Shown: positions 11,101 to 26,100 of the stretch, piece by piece
Position numbering within the stretch: position 1 is the first letter of the stretch
How the letters are laid out: every line of letters starts with the position of its first letter
Source: Lamellibrachia satsuma
Taxonomy: Eukaryota > Annelida > Polychaeta > Sabellida > Siboglinidae
Assembly (NCBI GenBank): GCA_033239005.1
Contig: BSQZ01000030.1
Coordinates: 2,415,001-2,479,000, forward strand
Reading direction: 5' to 3'
Length of the DNA: 64,000 bases
Made by a program: the position numbers and the translations under genes
The notes under the pieces: model-generated
The model's database searches: none
Seen by the model: the letters and a program-made list of their open reading frames with translations, nothing else
What the model was told of the DNA's origin: nothing

Positions 11101-14100
11101 CGGAGTTCCCACGACTGGAAGGGCATATTGATGTGAGCATCCTGGATCAGGGCCATCGTACCAAAATAGTTTGTCTTGAAACTCAACGTTCGGTTTTCTG
11201 TGGGGTAACCAAAGAAAGTGTAGATTGGTCTTCCATGGTGTCGTTGATGAAATGGGTTTTAAGTTTTAACACAACTTGAGGTTGTGTTCTAGGAGAGACG
11301 TCATACTCGGATGAAGAAATGTGTAAATATTTATTTTCATGGAATATGACAATTAAGCAGTTTTTATTGAAAGTTCAAATTAGGACTGACCGTAGGTAAT
11401 GCAGATCCGAATCAAACGTGGGACACCATATGTGACACAGGACACAGAGACTTGTTTATTTTATAATTCATCCCTGGAGGCAAAGCATTACTGGCTTACA
11501 CTGATAAAAATGACCAACATACATAATTGTAATAAAATGCTAGACACAAGACAATGGTTTCAACTGACCTTCATTATAGACGTGGTCACTGAATCCGTCC
11601 GCCTGCCACTGCTTCAGTTCTTCGTTCCAACGCGACACCTGAGGCTCCTCACAGAAGTAAACATTGTCAGGAAGTCTGGATGAAACATAATTCAACAAAT
11701 ATTCAATTTCCATTGGCATTGGCATAATAATCATAATGTGGTTTCGATGACACAACAATAACATTATTATAAATTATTACTATTATAAGGTGGCATAGTT
11801 TGGGAAAGATCAGTTTGGTTTCAAGAAAATATGTGCACTAAAATGTTTAAATAACATTACTACCACTGCTGCTTAAGAAGGTTTACAAAATGTACAAGAA
11901 TTCCTCCAAAATAAAACATCCAGAGAATTAAAGAAATTATGAAACACTGGTGTAAAAAAACATTATAGATTTAAAATGTCATTCTACTTAAAACACCCAA
12001 CTTAAGTGATTTAGTCCATTGCAAATCAGGTTCATCAATGATGAAATATGTAATGTTTGAATAGTAGTAATATGTGCAGTAGTAATATGTGCAGTCGGCT
12101 TATAAAGAAAACCAAGAATTGAGTTTGATCACTAGATCGGTTAACTTAAGTGTTACTAGGTGTGTTGTAGTATGTGTTGTAGTGTGTTGTAATATGATGT
12201 AGTATGTGTTGTAGTGTGTTGTAGTATGTGTTGTAGTGTGTTGTAGTATGTGTTGTAGTGTGTTGTAGTATGTGTTGTAGTGTGTTGTAGTATGTGTTGT
12301 AGTATGTGTTGTAGTGTGTTGTAGTATGTGTTGTAGTGTGTTGTAGTATATGGAGGCGGAACCATTTCTTGTAGAATTCTGACTTTTGACAATTGAAAAC
12401 AATTTATTAGTTTATTTGATGACTTCACCAAAACTAAATAACCAATTTGTACGTATGAGCTATCATGTCGTAGCGGACACTAGACAGGTGGGATCTGAGA
12501 TGAATGATAAAATGGAATCGAGGAAGGTCCTTTAGAAGTGCTTAGCATTCTTAATGTGCACACTATGGCAATAACTGCCAGCGCCCTCTACTAGAGGCAA
12601 ACCCTTACTTCATGATGACACCGATCGGTGTCTTCTCAAGGTCTTTCTTCTCTTGTCCTTCTTTTTTGTCATTATCTTTCTTCGCTGACGCTTCCCTGTG
12701 AAGATCCTTCTTTTCTGGGATGTCGACTTTCTCCTTCTCCTTCTCCTTCTCCCCCTCCTCCTGGTTCTCCCCCTCCTCACCATCGGCAACAAACTTAGAC
12801 TCGGCATTCGAGGGCGTGTGAATGATGACAGGCTCGACCTTGTAATCCATGCAGGACAGCTCACAGGGCTCCAGCACTGAAACACAGGTGCACTCAGTGC
12901 TGCACTCAGTGCTGCACTCAGTGCTGCACTCAGTGCTGCACTCAGTGCTGCACTCAGTGCTGCAGCTATGTACAGTTCCCTGTTGTTGCCCTGTTGTGAT
13001 GCAGCTATGTACAGTTCCCTGTTGTTGCCCTGTTGTGATGCAGCTATGTACAGTTCCCTGTTGTTGCCCTGTTGTGATGCAGCTATGTACAGTTCCCTGT
13101 TGTTGCCCTGTTGTGATGCAGCTATGTACAGTTCCCTGTTGTTGCCCTGTTGTGATGCAGCTATGTACAGTTCCCTGTTGTTGCCCTGTTGTGATGCAGC
13201 TATGTACAGTTCCCTGTTGTTGCCCTGTTGTGATGCAGCTATGTACAATTCCCTGTTGTTGCCCTGTGAATCTCCCTGCAGCCATCTTGTTACTTTATCA
13301 TATTATTAAAAACAATGTCTGTCCGTCCGTCCATCTGTCCAGCTGTCTACGCCCGTCTGTACATCTGTCTACGCCCGTCTGTATGTCTGTCTGCATGCAT
13401 GTGTTTCTGTCTGTGTGTGTCCATCTATTTATTTGTCCATCTGTCCAGTCTAACTGTGAGCGTGCGGGTGTCTGTCTGTCTGTCTGGCATGTTCAAAATG
13501 CACAGGACCATAAGAAAGGTTTCATACAACTGCCAATTCTCATACAATCCATAAGAGTGATTGGTCAATCATGAGAGCGGGCACTTATGACACTACAACA
13601 GTAATGCATGTGTGGTTTATCTGAAAGGCAGTATGTATTGTTGTTGATAGCATTATAGTCTCATTACCACATTTCAGCTCTTGTCTTCCTGTCTCCCTGC
13701 AGCTAGCTGACCCTGGTCACTTACCCTGCGTTATCAGCCAGTCTTTGACCACCTTGGGTTGCGGCGGGAGGTTGAACAGATTGAAGTGGAAAACACCACC
13801 TAGGACGTGGTTTGCTCTCATGTCAAAAGCATCAATGTCTCCGTCGAAGTCTTCGTACAGTGTCGGCACTGGACAGGAACGGAATGCTCAGAATGGAATT
13901 GTCTTCACACAACACCAAGATAATAGTACAAGTAAAAATCTAATATATTTAACACATGTATACATATTGCATACAAATTATGTATATTGGGTGTGTCAGG
14001 TTACAGATGTCACAGATGGCCAAAATACTAATCCTATAGCTATTATTTGCTGGTATGGTTTATCTAGTGGCACCACCTATTAACCAATGCTAGCAGTGGT

Positions 14101-17100
14101 CACTGTTTTATTTGGTCAATAGGAGATGCTGCAGTTAACCACCAACCTATTTACCCTGTACTTTCACCAACAATGTAATCCCATCTTTTCTAGTATCTAT
14201 AAGTATGTTTTTATGCATAAAAGTCAGTGATGTGATGTCATTGATGTGATGGGATTCTTATGGCACCCTCAGGGTAGTTTAACTTACTTTTTAGTTGCTA
14301 TGGTTGTCTAGTATCAATGTCACAGTCAGGGGCATAGTATTATCTTAGATCTGGGGTATAGGGTGAATGGTAGGTTTAGGGTGAAGATGGAGAGGACGGA
14401 AATGAATGAGGGAGGTTCAATGTTGTTTTATCTGCCTGCCTGATTAACCATTCATTTAAGTCTCCAATTGTCATCATCAACCTGACCGTCTGTGGTCACT
14501 TGTGAACAACAGGCATTGCTACAAGGCGTCTGTATTTGCTGGCTGTTGACAGTGCTTTCAGCATCCTGTTAATAAAATGTGTCTCAAGTCTTAAGTAGTT
14601 ATACTCCAAACAGCCCAATCTTGAGCTAACGCAGGAGTTTGGACCAACGGCTTTTAGTGTCTCTTCCGAAAGACACGGGCAAAGTGGGGTGAACGAAATT
14701 GCCCAAGCTTCGAAACGGCGGAGGTGGAATCGAACCACCGTCCTCTCAATCGACAGGCGGGTGCTCTAACCATTAGACCACCGCTACCCACAGGAGTGAT
14801 ATTCAACATCTGTTTCGTTCTGTAGGTGATCTGGTTTGGTAATTGAGAGGTTATCCACCCTGACAGTTCATGCCCTCTGGACCATGACACAAAGTTATTG
14901 GTATTATTAAAACCAGAAAAAACAATTGCATATGGTTGCTAATATGTTTGTCAGTATTACTTATTGAAAGCATTCCATCAAATTCAATTTACCCTATTTT
15001 TTACTTTACTACTAATTAAACTTGCCTCCTCAGTTGATTTAGCCCATTGTAAATCAAGTTCACCAATGTAGCCTGTGAATAGTTTAAGTAATATGTAGTG
15101 AGTGAATAGTTTAAGTAATATGTAGTGAGTGAATAGTTTAAGTAATATGTGTGGTCAGTTCAATCAAAGAGTATATACTTTTGCTAAGACCATTGAAATA
15201 ATTGATTGATCATTATACTGGGTAAACTGTGTTAATAGATGTATGTTAAACTGTATAGAGGAGGACTGTACATAGCCACCAAATCCCGGTTTGGCCCAAA
15301 CAAAATTAATTTCAAAGTTTATCTGATGTTTTCATCAAAACTGAATAACATATTTGTACTAATGAGCTAGAGCTAGCATGTCATAGTGGATAGTACTGGA
15401 TACTAGAGCTAGCATGTCATAGTGGATAGTACTGGGTACTAGAGCTAGCATGTCATAGTGGATAGTACTGGATACTAGAGCTAGCATGTCATAGTGGATA
15501 GTACTGGATACTAGAGCTAGCATGTCATAGTGGATAGTACTGGATACTAGAGCTAGCATGTCATAGTGGATAGTACTGGGTACTAGAGCTAGCATGTCAT
15601 AGTGGATAGTACTGGGTACTAGAGCTAGCATGTCATAGTGGATAGTACTGGGTACTAGAGCTAGCATGTCATAGTGGATAGTACTGGGTACTAGAGCTAG
15701 CATGTCATAGTGGATAGTACTGGGTACTAGAGCTAGCATGTCATAGTGGATAGTACTGGATACTAGAGCTAGCATGTCATAGTGGATAGTACTGGATACT
15801 AGAGCTAGCATGTCATAGTGGATAGTACTGGGTACTAGAGCTAGCATGTCATAGTGGATAGTACTGGATACTAGAGCTAGCATGTCATAGCGGATTTTAC
15901 TGGATACTAGAGCTAGCATGTCATAGTGGATAGAACTGGATACTAGAGCTAGCATGTCATAGCAGATTTTACTGGATACTAGAGCTAGCATGTCATAGTG
16001 GATAGAACTGGATACTAGAGCTAGCATGTCATAGTGGATACTAGATTGGTTAGATTGATGAAATATGTCTGAAATAAGATTTAAATTTAATAGCAGATGC
16101 AGCTTTAAAGCGAAACAAAAGTCATGGTTTTCGGCCTTTGCACCTATAAGAGTTATTAAAATAACCATTTGTAACTATAATTAGTGGTTTACTAGGGAAA
16201 CCTTGTTGAACACACATCATCTCTTAATTTCATGCGCAGAGCCTTACTGTTAGATATGTCATGAGTGTGGTATTTTGTCAATATTCGCTTCGTTTGAGCT
16301 GGTTAACATGTCAGCCCTCAGTCAACTGAACAAATGTCCAGAATCTCCCACTTTTAGATCACATTCTGAGTAAACCACTGATGTGATATTCTTGATCTTA
16401 GTTGCACATGGTTAGTTTTTATTATCTCTTTTAGGTGTATAGTCCCAACACCATGACTTTTATTTCGCTTTAGCGTTACATCACCTGGTGGCTCTGACTC
16501 CCTGGGGGATGGGTTCTCTTACATCACCAGGTGGCTCTGACTCCCTGGGGGATGGGTTCTCTTACATCACCTGGTGGCTCTGACTCCCTGGGGGATGGGT
16601 TCTCTTACATCACCAGGTGGCTCTGACTCCCTGGGGGATGGGTTCTCTTACATCACCAGGTGGCTCTGACTCACTGGGGGATGGGTTCTCTTACATCACC
16701 AGGTGGCTCTGACTCACTGGGGGATGGGTTCTCTTACATCACCTGGTGGCTCTGACTCCCTGGGGGATGGGTTCTCTTACATCACCAGGTGGCTCTGACT
16801 CCCTGGGGGATGGGTTCTCTTACATCACCAGGTGGCTCTGACTCACCGGGGGATGGGTTCTCTTACATCACCAGGTGGCTCTGACTCACCGGGGGATGGG
16901 TTCACTTACATCACCAGGTGGCTCTGACTCACTGGGGGATGGGTTCTCTTACATCACCAGGTGGCTCTGACTCCATGGGGCATGGGTTCTCATTACATCA
17001 CCAGGTTGCTCTGACTCACCTTGGGATGGGTTCTCATTACATCATCAGGTGGCTCTGACTCACTGGGGGATGCGTTCTCTTACATCACCAGGTGGCTCTG

Positions 17101-20100
17101 ACTCACTGGGGGATGGGTTCTCTTACATCACCAGGTGGCTCTGACTCCATGGGGGATGGGTTCTCATTACATCACCAGGTTGCTCTGACTCACCTGGGGA
17201 TGGGTTCTCATTACATCATCAGGTGGCTCTGACTCACTGGGGGATGGGTTCTCTTACATCACCAGGTGGCTCTGACTCACTGGGGGATGGGTTCTCATTA
17301 CATCACCAGGTGGCTCTGACTCACAGGGTGATGGGTTCTCATTACATCACCAGGTGGCTCTGACTCACCGGGGGATGGGTTCTCATTACATCACCAGGTG
17401 GCTCTGACTCACCGGGTGATGGGTTCTCATTACATCACCAGGTGGCTCTGACTCACGGGGGTATGGGTTTTCATTACATCACCAGGTGGCTCTGACTCAC
17501 TGGGGGATGGGTTCTCGTTACATCACCAGGTGGCTCTGACACACCGGGTGATGGGTTCTCATTACATCACCAAGTGGCTCTGACTTACTGGGGTATGGGT
17601 TCTCTTACATCACCAGGTGGCTCTGACTCACTGGGGGATGGGTTCTCGTTACATCACCAGGTGGCTCTGACTCACCGGGTGATGGGTTCTCATCAACAGA
17701 TTCTTTTTCCTCTTCCTCCTCTTTCTCTTTAACCTCTTCCCCCTCCTCTTCGTTCTCTTCCCCTCCTTCCATTCCCTCCAGGGCTGTTTGGATATCCTGG
17801 GACAAGAAAATTACTCACAATACATCTGTCATTATTTCATTATTAAGCCTTCAATGCTGGTGCATGTACACACGCTCATGTATGTACACACGCTGGTGTA
17901 TGTACACACGCTGGTGTATGTACACATGCTCGTGTATGTACACACGCTCGTGTATGTACACACGCTGGTGTATGTACACATGCTCGTGTATGTACACACG
18001 CTGGTGCCTATAGGTTTGCTGGTGCATGTACACATGCTGGTGCATGTACACACGCTAGTGCAAGTTCACACGCTCGTGCATGTACACGGTCTCATGCATG
18101 TACATGGTCTCGTGCATGGACATAGTCTCATGCATGTACATGGTCTTGTGCATGTACATAGACTCGTGCATGTACATGGTCTCATGCATGTACACAGTCA
18201 CGTGCTTGTACACACGCTTGTGCATGTACAGTCTCATGCATGTACACACGCTTTTGCATGTACACATGCTCGTGCATGTACACAGTCTCATGCTGTACAC
18301 ACGCTCGTGCACACATACATATATAATTTAGCAACATTTTGTACTTATAATTAATGCACTACAGCTGTATTTTCAATATTATAATTTTCCACAATAAACT
18401 AAGGAATAAACACAGTATTACAAAGTAACAAGCATATGGTGCATGTCTAATGACTAATGACATATGGTGCATGTCTAATGACTAATGACATATGGTGCAT
18501 GACTAATGACTAATGACATATGGTGCGTGTCTAATGACTAATGACATATGGTGCATGACTAATGCTAAACTTTTGTGACTGACTTACTTTTTATGGTTGG
18601 TAGTAACATTTATTAACTAATGTCCATGAAATGACAGTAAAATTAATATCTGCAAAACTTTAACCATGACAGCACTTGAAATAGAGAAAGTACTCATTCT
18701 CAAAGAGGATGATAAATGAATAGAATAAATTACTTATGGACTGAGGTGTGATAATACTTAAAACAAATTGAAAGATATCCGATAAGGGATAAATGAAACA
18801 TTGTTGGACTCTAAATAAACCAACAGTTTCTTTAATAACTTGGTATCTGGAGCTTCCATGTGGCTTTGGATAGAATCCGTGCTAAACCTGGTTAAAATGC
18901 TTTCCATTACTCATCATCAGTCCCACGTTTGACCATATCAAAAAGCCCAGGTTACATCAGGTAATATGATGAATAACTGAACAAAGACCCCATAGCAAGG
19001 TCACGGGTATGATTACCTCCGGTGGGGCAACATCCTCCTCTTTATCCTTGTTCACACTGGCAGCATCTTCTGCCCTCGAGACAGAGCCCTCATGCTCTCC
19101 TTCCTCGCCTTCTTTCCCCTCTCCATCACCCTCTTCAACCACCGGTTCTGCAGGTTCGATTATTAAACCTGGCACAAAGGTGGATTTCATCAATCTATGA
19201 GGGGAACATAAATTTAAGCTCAGTAGAGTTTTGAGACTTTTTATAATGATGCAGGACTTTGCAAGTACTTTCAAAATATTGTGTCTTTAAAGTATTGCAC
19301 CCATCGCTGGAAGACATTTATCATTTATGTTTGTTAGATTACGTTCATGATAGTTGACCATGACTGTTAAGAATAGAATAAATTCATGCACTGTTATTGA
19401 AATCTTGCAACATATTTTCCTTGTTTCAAAATGGCAGAAGAAACAAACAAATTAATTAGGACATGACTAAATTCACACACTAGCATATTACAAGCACAAA
19501 AAAATCATACACTGAATCTGACTTGCCCCACTTCAAATCTCTTCTGCCATCTAGCTAACAATACATCTAGCTAACAATACACCTAGCTAACCCTAACCCT
19601 ATCTAGCTAACAACACATCTACCTAACAACACATCTAGCTAACAACACACCTAGCTAACAACACATCTACCTAACAACACATCTAGCTAACAACACACCT
19701 AGCTAACAACACATCTAGCTAACAACACATCTATCTAACAACACATCTATCTAACAACACATCTATCTAACAATACATCTAGCTAACAATACACCTAGCT
19801 AACAACACATCTAGCTAACAACACATCTATCTAACAACACATCTAGCTAACAACACATCTAGCTAACAACACACATAGCTAACAACACATCTAGCTAACA
19901 ACACATCTAGCTAACAACACATCTAGCTAACAACACATCTAGCTAACAACACATCTAGCTAACAACACATCTAGCTAACAACACATCTATCTAACAACAC
20001 ATCTAGCTAACAACACATCTAGCTAACAACACATCTAGCTAACAACACATCTAGCTAACAACACATCTAGCTAACAACACATCTAGCTAACAACACATCT

Positions 20101-23100
20101 AGCTAACAACACATCTAGCTAACAACACACCTAGCTAACAACACATCTATCTAACAATACATCTAGCTAACAATACATCTATCTGACAATACATCTAGCT
20201 AACAATACATCTATCTGACAATACATCTATCTAACAATACATCTATCTAACAATACATCTACCTAACAATACATCTAGATAACAATACGTCTAGCTAACA
20301 ATACATCTATCTGACAATACATCTAGCTAACAATACATCTATCTAACAATACATCTAGCTAACAACACATATATCTAAAAACACATCTAGCTAACAACAC
20401 ATCTAGCTAACAACACATCTAGTTAACAATACATCTAGCTAACAATACACCAATACTTATGAGCATATTATACAAAGCTCTTTATAAATGCAAACACTTC
20501 GTACAACCAATAAATACTACATATAAATTTCTCAAAGATTCCAGTGTTATAGACAGACATGGTATTCTCACTGTCAAATGTATTAGAACTGGGTCACTGC
20601 CCAATTTATTGGGAAGAGAAATTTGAGGAAGGCTTGATTTGTGGTCTTGGGAAACAGTGAATCTTTGACCATATTTACAATGCAGTAAACACCCACCAAT
20701 TCGGGATTTTGTGCGAGGCAGAAAGCTTTTGCTTCGACTTGAGTAGTGGTCATACTTGGCAAACATCACCCGGATTGCACAGTCAGACAGTGTGAGCAGT
20801 TTAGGCATCTCAAAGGTGAAGTTTACTTCGGTGAACTCGTGTGACTTAATCCTGTAAGGGGCACATTTCTACATCACTCATTCATATTGTAATAGGCTAA
20901 AAAAATCTCTTTTTTATATTGAAAAATAATTTCCACCAAGTGTCAATCATCTGATGCGTGTCAACAGTGCCACTTTGGGGGCAGGAATTAGTCCCCCCTG
21001 GTCCTGCTTTTTGGTGAAATGTCCTGCATTTTGTAATTTTTCAAAAACAAACAAACTTCACAGAAAAAATTATCTATTTGTTGCACACAAGGCCATTGTA
21101 GGCACATTTTATTTCTTAGATCTCCATTTTCTAGTGTGTGCTGAGAGTTGAGTGAAGAAGAGAGTTTCCCACTTTTCATTGGCAGATGTTGACATCATCT
21201 AGTCAAAACAAATACACTTTTGTGATCAAACATTTTTATCAAGTACGTTAATAACAACGTTTTATGTTTAAACATGAAATAATGTATAATTAATAAATCC
21301 AACATTCAACTTCTTGTAATACTGTTGTAATAATTAATCAACTCAGTGTATACTTTGAAAGATATCATGTTTGCAAGTACAACAAACAAACACTACATAT
21401 GTGTAAACATGGTTTCTGAAAATGACTAGCATTGTTTGCTTCGATTTTTTGCAGATCCAATGTAACAGATTTTCCTCCATTATGGAAGAGCTGTGATGCC
21501 ATAATCCTAATGACGGTTAATATATCTTTATGTCCTTTACAGGCGTCTGATATTTGAGAAGGTTTCTATACTGCCTACCTTGGGTTCTTACTCAGATTTC
21601 CCCACATGCAGAGAGTTGTTGCGGCATCGCCCATCACTTTCTGCAGGTTATTTGTCTCCGAATCGGCATATTTTGATGCATTCAGCAGCAGATTTTGTGA
21701 CGCAATGTCAAATTTATCCTTCAACAAGTCTTGAAGTTTTTCCATCGTCTGTAGAATTAAAAGGATTATAATCATGTGATTTACTTGTACACAACACTTG
21801 CTGTGATGACTGTACATAAATAATTTACAATATTTTTGCACATTTATATTCAGTGCAATTAAAAAGTGTTATTGTTATGATAATATCTTGTCAAAATGGA
21901 ACAATCATAGCTGCAAAACTCAGTAATAACCAGATCTTCCCAGATGCTTCCCTCAACTTCAGAAAACATTCTGAACATTTATTTGTGTGTGAACTTATTC
22001 CACACAAGTGAGCAGAATTCTTTAATAAAATATTCTTTTTTTCTGTACACAGTTGCCATATTTCAACTTGAGAGATTTTTTACATTAGTCAAGAAAACAA
22101 AAACCTTAGAACCAATTATAATGTTCGATTCATGAAAGTGTTGGTGATGAACAGATATGAGAGAAGACTACAGACCACTAATGTTTTTCCCCATTGAAGC
22201 CAATGCTAAGAATCAGTCAGGTAATTCTATACTGTGTAAAGTTACGATTAAGTTTTAATAAAAACTGTCCACTCTGATTGTTGTCTTGTCAACAATCTGT
22301 AGGAGCATTTTCGTTTAATCCTACAATTCTGTTTTTGAGAAAATCAACATGGACGATGCTTCCCATCATTTGTTGCCCAAACAAACTGGATTCAGTCTTC
22401 GTACACCAGGGATCCTTCTGTCATTGATGCCAGGGATCCTTCCATCACTGACACCAGGGATCCTTCCGTCACTGACATGTGTGTATGCTGCCAACCAGTA
22501 ACTAGAAATGTAAGCTTGTGCACAGCAAATGTGTCTTTTTCCCTGTTCACAGAAAACATTTTCTGGGTGAACAAATCCTCGAAGGTGGGGACCATCTCAA
22601 AATCACTGCCAGATTATTCATATGATATGAACCCAAAACTAAATAATGATCTGTCCCAGAAGTCAAACAACTGTACCTGGGTGTAATCATATTGTTTGTC
22701 TAGAATGATTTCTTCTTTGGGGGTATTCTCAATGATGCCATCCAGTTCATCAATCAGCTGAAACAAACAGTAATGATTTGCATGGTAAAGACGTCTGTAT
22801 CATCAAATAAATGTCAATGGTATCATCTAATAAAGCAGATCAATAAAACAGAGCAACTGGACAATCTCCACTTAAAAATATGCACCTACCAATATTTTAA
22901 GCAACCTGTAGGTATGCAAAAAGAATATAGCTATCAAAAATAAACACCAACCTTTGCTTTACCTTTGTTCTAAATATACATACATCATGACAAAAATTTA
23001 TTAAACTGTTATTAATTCTATATTTTATCTTCATTGAAATAAAAAAAAATGCTGATAATAGTAATAATATATTTTTTATAAGTTAATTTTTTTATTTCAG

Positions 23101-26100
23101 CAATATAACTTCCACAATTATAATAACATACTATGTTAATGTTAAATCTACCACCATTATAAAGGCCTTTCTATGCCTTACTATATCAGCACTGACCGAG
23201 AGGGTTAGCAGACTGTCCTGTAGCACAGAGCTGATGTCCATGCGAGAGTCATCTTCCTTCCACAGGTTCATGTATGTGTTGATTTCTCCTCCCACCGTTG
23301 GGTCAGGGGAGCCATCACACAGCATGTACCTCTGCCACTGTCACATAAAGCAGGGGAGCCGTCACACAGCATGTACCTCTGCCACTGTTACATAAAGCAG
23401 GGGAGCCGTCACACAGCATGTACCTCTGCCACTGTTACATAGAGCAGGGGAGCCATCACACAGCATGTACCTCTGCCACTGTTACATAGAGCAGGGGAGC
23501 CATCACACAGCATGTACCTCTGCCACTGTTACATAAAGCAGGGGAGCCGTCACACAGCATGTACCTCTGCCACTGTTACATAAAGCAGGGGAGCCGTCAC
23601 ACAGCATGTACCTCTGCCACTGTTACATAAAGCAGGGGAGCCGTCACACAGCATGTACCTCTGCCACTGTTACATAGAGCAGGGGAGCCATCACACAGCA
23701 TGTACCTCTGCCACTGTTACATAAAGCAGGGGAGCCGTCACACAGCATGTACCTCTGCCACTGTCACATAAAGCAGGGGAGCCGTCACACAGCATGTACC
23801 TCTGCCACTGTCACATAGAGCAGGGGAGCCGTCACACAGCATGTACCTCTGCCACTGTCACATAGAGCAGGGGAGCCGTCACACAGCATGTACCTCTGCC
23901 ACTGTCACATAGAGCAGGGGAGCCATCACACAGCATGTACCTCTGCCACTGTTACATAGAGCAGGGGAGCCGTCACACAGCATGTACCTCTGCCACTGTT
24001 ACATAGAGCAGGGGAGCCGTCACACAGCATGTACCTCTGCCACTGTCACATAGAGCAGGGGAGCCGTCACACAGCATGTACCTCTGCCACTGTCACATAG
24101 AGCAGGGGAGCCGTCACACAGCATGTACCTCTGCCACTGTCACATAGAGCAGGGGAGCCGTCACACAGCATGTACCTATGCCACTGTCACATAAAGCAGG
24201 GGAGCCGTCACACAGCATGTACCTCTGCCACTGTCACATAGAGCAGGGGAGCCATCACACAGCATGTACCTCTGCCACTGTCACATAAAGCAGGGGAGCC
24301 ATCACACAGCATGTACCTCTGCCACTGTCACATAAAGCAGGGGAGCCATCACACAGCATGTACCTCTGCCACTGTCACATAAAGCAGGGGAGCCGTCACA
24401 CAGCATGTACCTCTGCCACTGTCACATAGAGCAGGGGAGCCGTCACACAGCATGTACCTCTGCCACTGTCACATAGAGCAGGGGAGCCGTCACACAGCAT
24501 GTACCTCTGCCACTGTCACATAGAGCAGGGGAGCCGTCACACAGCATGTACCTCTGCCACTGTCACATAGAGCAGGGGAGCCGTCACACAGCATGTACCT
24601 CTGTCACTGTCACATAGAGCAGAGGAGCCGTCACACAGCGAGTACTTGTGCACGGTCACATAAAGACATCTATGCTAACTTTTATGGATCACCTATAAAC
24701 TCTACATATTTTTTTAAATGTTAGAATCTTACATCAGTCTTACAGATGTAGGAGACATTCTTTGTGATTTTGTGCATTTTCAACAAGGCTTTCTGTACTG
24801 TTGTGTTATGCAAATTTTGAAATACAAACACTTTTGACACAACAAGAAAGCTCACTTTGTGTAATTTATGAGAAAAAATGTTATGTGACTTTTAAAATGT
24901 TGTTACAACATTAAAAATATACATAAATTAGTTTAGTAGCAATTTTATCATTACAATTGTAATAACTGTTTAGATAACAGTTGTAATAATAATAATAAAA
25001 TTTGAAGATAATGAGTATTAATGTACAGTTAAACTTCGTTTTATGGTCACCCTTGTAATACAGCCACCTCGTCATTACGGTCACCCTGGTAATACAGCCA
25101 CCTCGTCATTACGGTCACCCTGGTAATACAGCCAACTTGTCATTACGGTCACTCTGGTAATACAGCCACCTCGTCATTACGGTCACCCTGGTAATACAGC
25201 CACCTCGTCATTACAGTCACCCTGGTAATACAGCCACCTTGTCATTATGGTCACCCTGGTAATACAACCACCTTGTCATTATGGTCACCCTGGTAATACA
25301 GCCACCTCGTCATTATGGTCACCCTGGTAATACAGCCACCTTGTCATTACGGTCACCCTGGTAATACAGCCACCTTATCATTATGGTCACCCTGGTAATA
25401 CAGCCACCTCGTCATTACAGTCACCCTGGTAATACAGCCACCTCGTCATTACAGTCACCCTGGTAATACATCCACCTCATCATTATGGTCACCCTGGTAA
25501 TACAGCCACCTCGTCGTTATGATCACCCTGGTAATACAGCCACCTTGTCATTATGGTTACCCTGGTAATACAGCCACCTCGTCGTTATGGTCACCCTTGT
25601 AATACAGCCACCTTGTCATTATGGTTACCCTGGTAATACAACCATTTTGTCATTACAGTCACTCTGGTTAATACAGCCACCTTGTCATTACAGTCACCCT
25701 GGTAATACAGCCACCTTGTCATTATGGTTACCCTGGTAATACAGCCACCTCATCATTACGGTCACCCTGGTAATACAGCCACCTCGTCATTACGGTTACC
25801 CTGGTAATACAGCCACCTCATCATTACGGTCACCCTGGTAATACAGCCACCTCGTCATTATGGTTACCCTGGTAATACAGCCACCTCATCATTACAGTCA
25901 CTCTGGTAACACAGCCACCTCGTCCTTATGGTCACCCTGATAATACAGCCATCTCGTCATTATGGTCACTCTCGTAATACAGCCACCTCATCATTACGGT
26001 CAATCTGGGGCAGTTCCAGATTATTTCCATCATAGTATAGGACAATAGTCCTGCTAATATGGTTAGCAGTAGGCTTGACTATTGCAATTCCCTATATCAT

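Noticed and set aside
12605..13285. 226-codon - strand frame joining a DNAI7 exon to repeat peptides
   Set aside because: The acceptor at 12,877 and in-phase joining to exon 13725-13868 show that the repeat part is intron.
14726..14791. Functional tRNA gene
   Set aside because: A and B boxes are present, but the acceptor stem cannot be closed and a SINE body follows.
15359..16168. 269-codon - strand frame of IHYDMLALV repeats
   Set aside because: It is produced by the 36-bp minisatellite, with no start context or domain.
19587..19600. Telomere-like ctaaccctaaccct
   Set aside because: Two copies only, inside a ctagctaacaac array; a chance variant of the unit.
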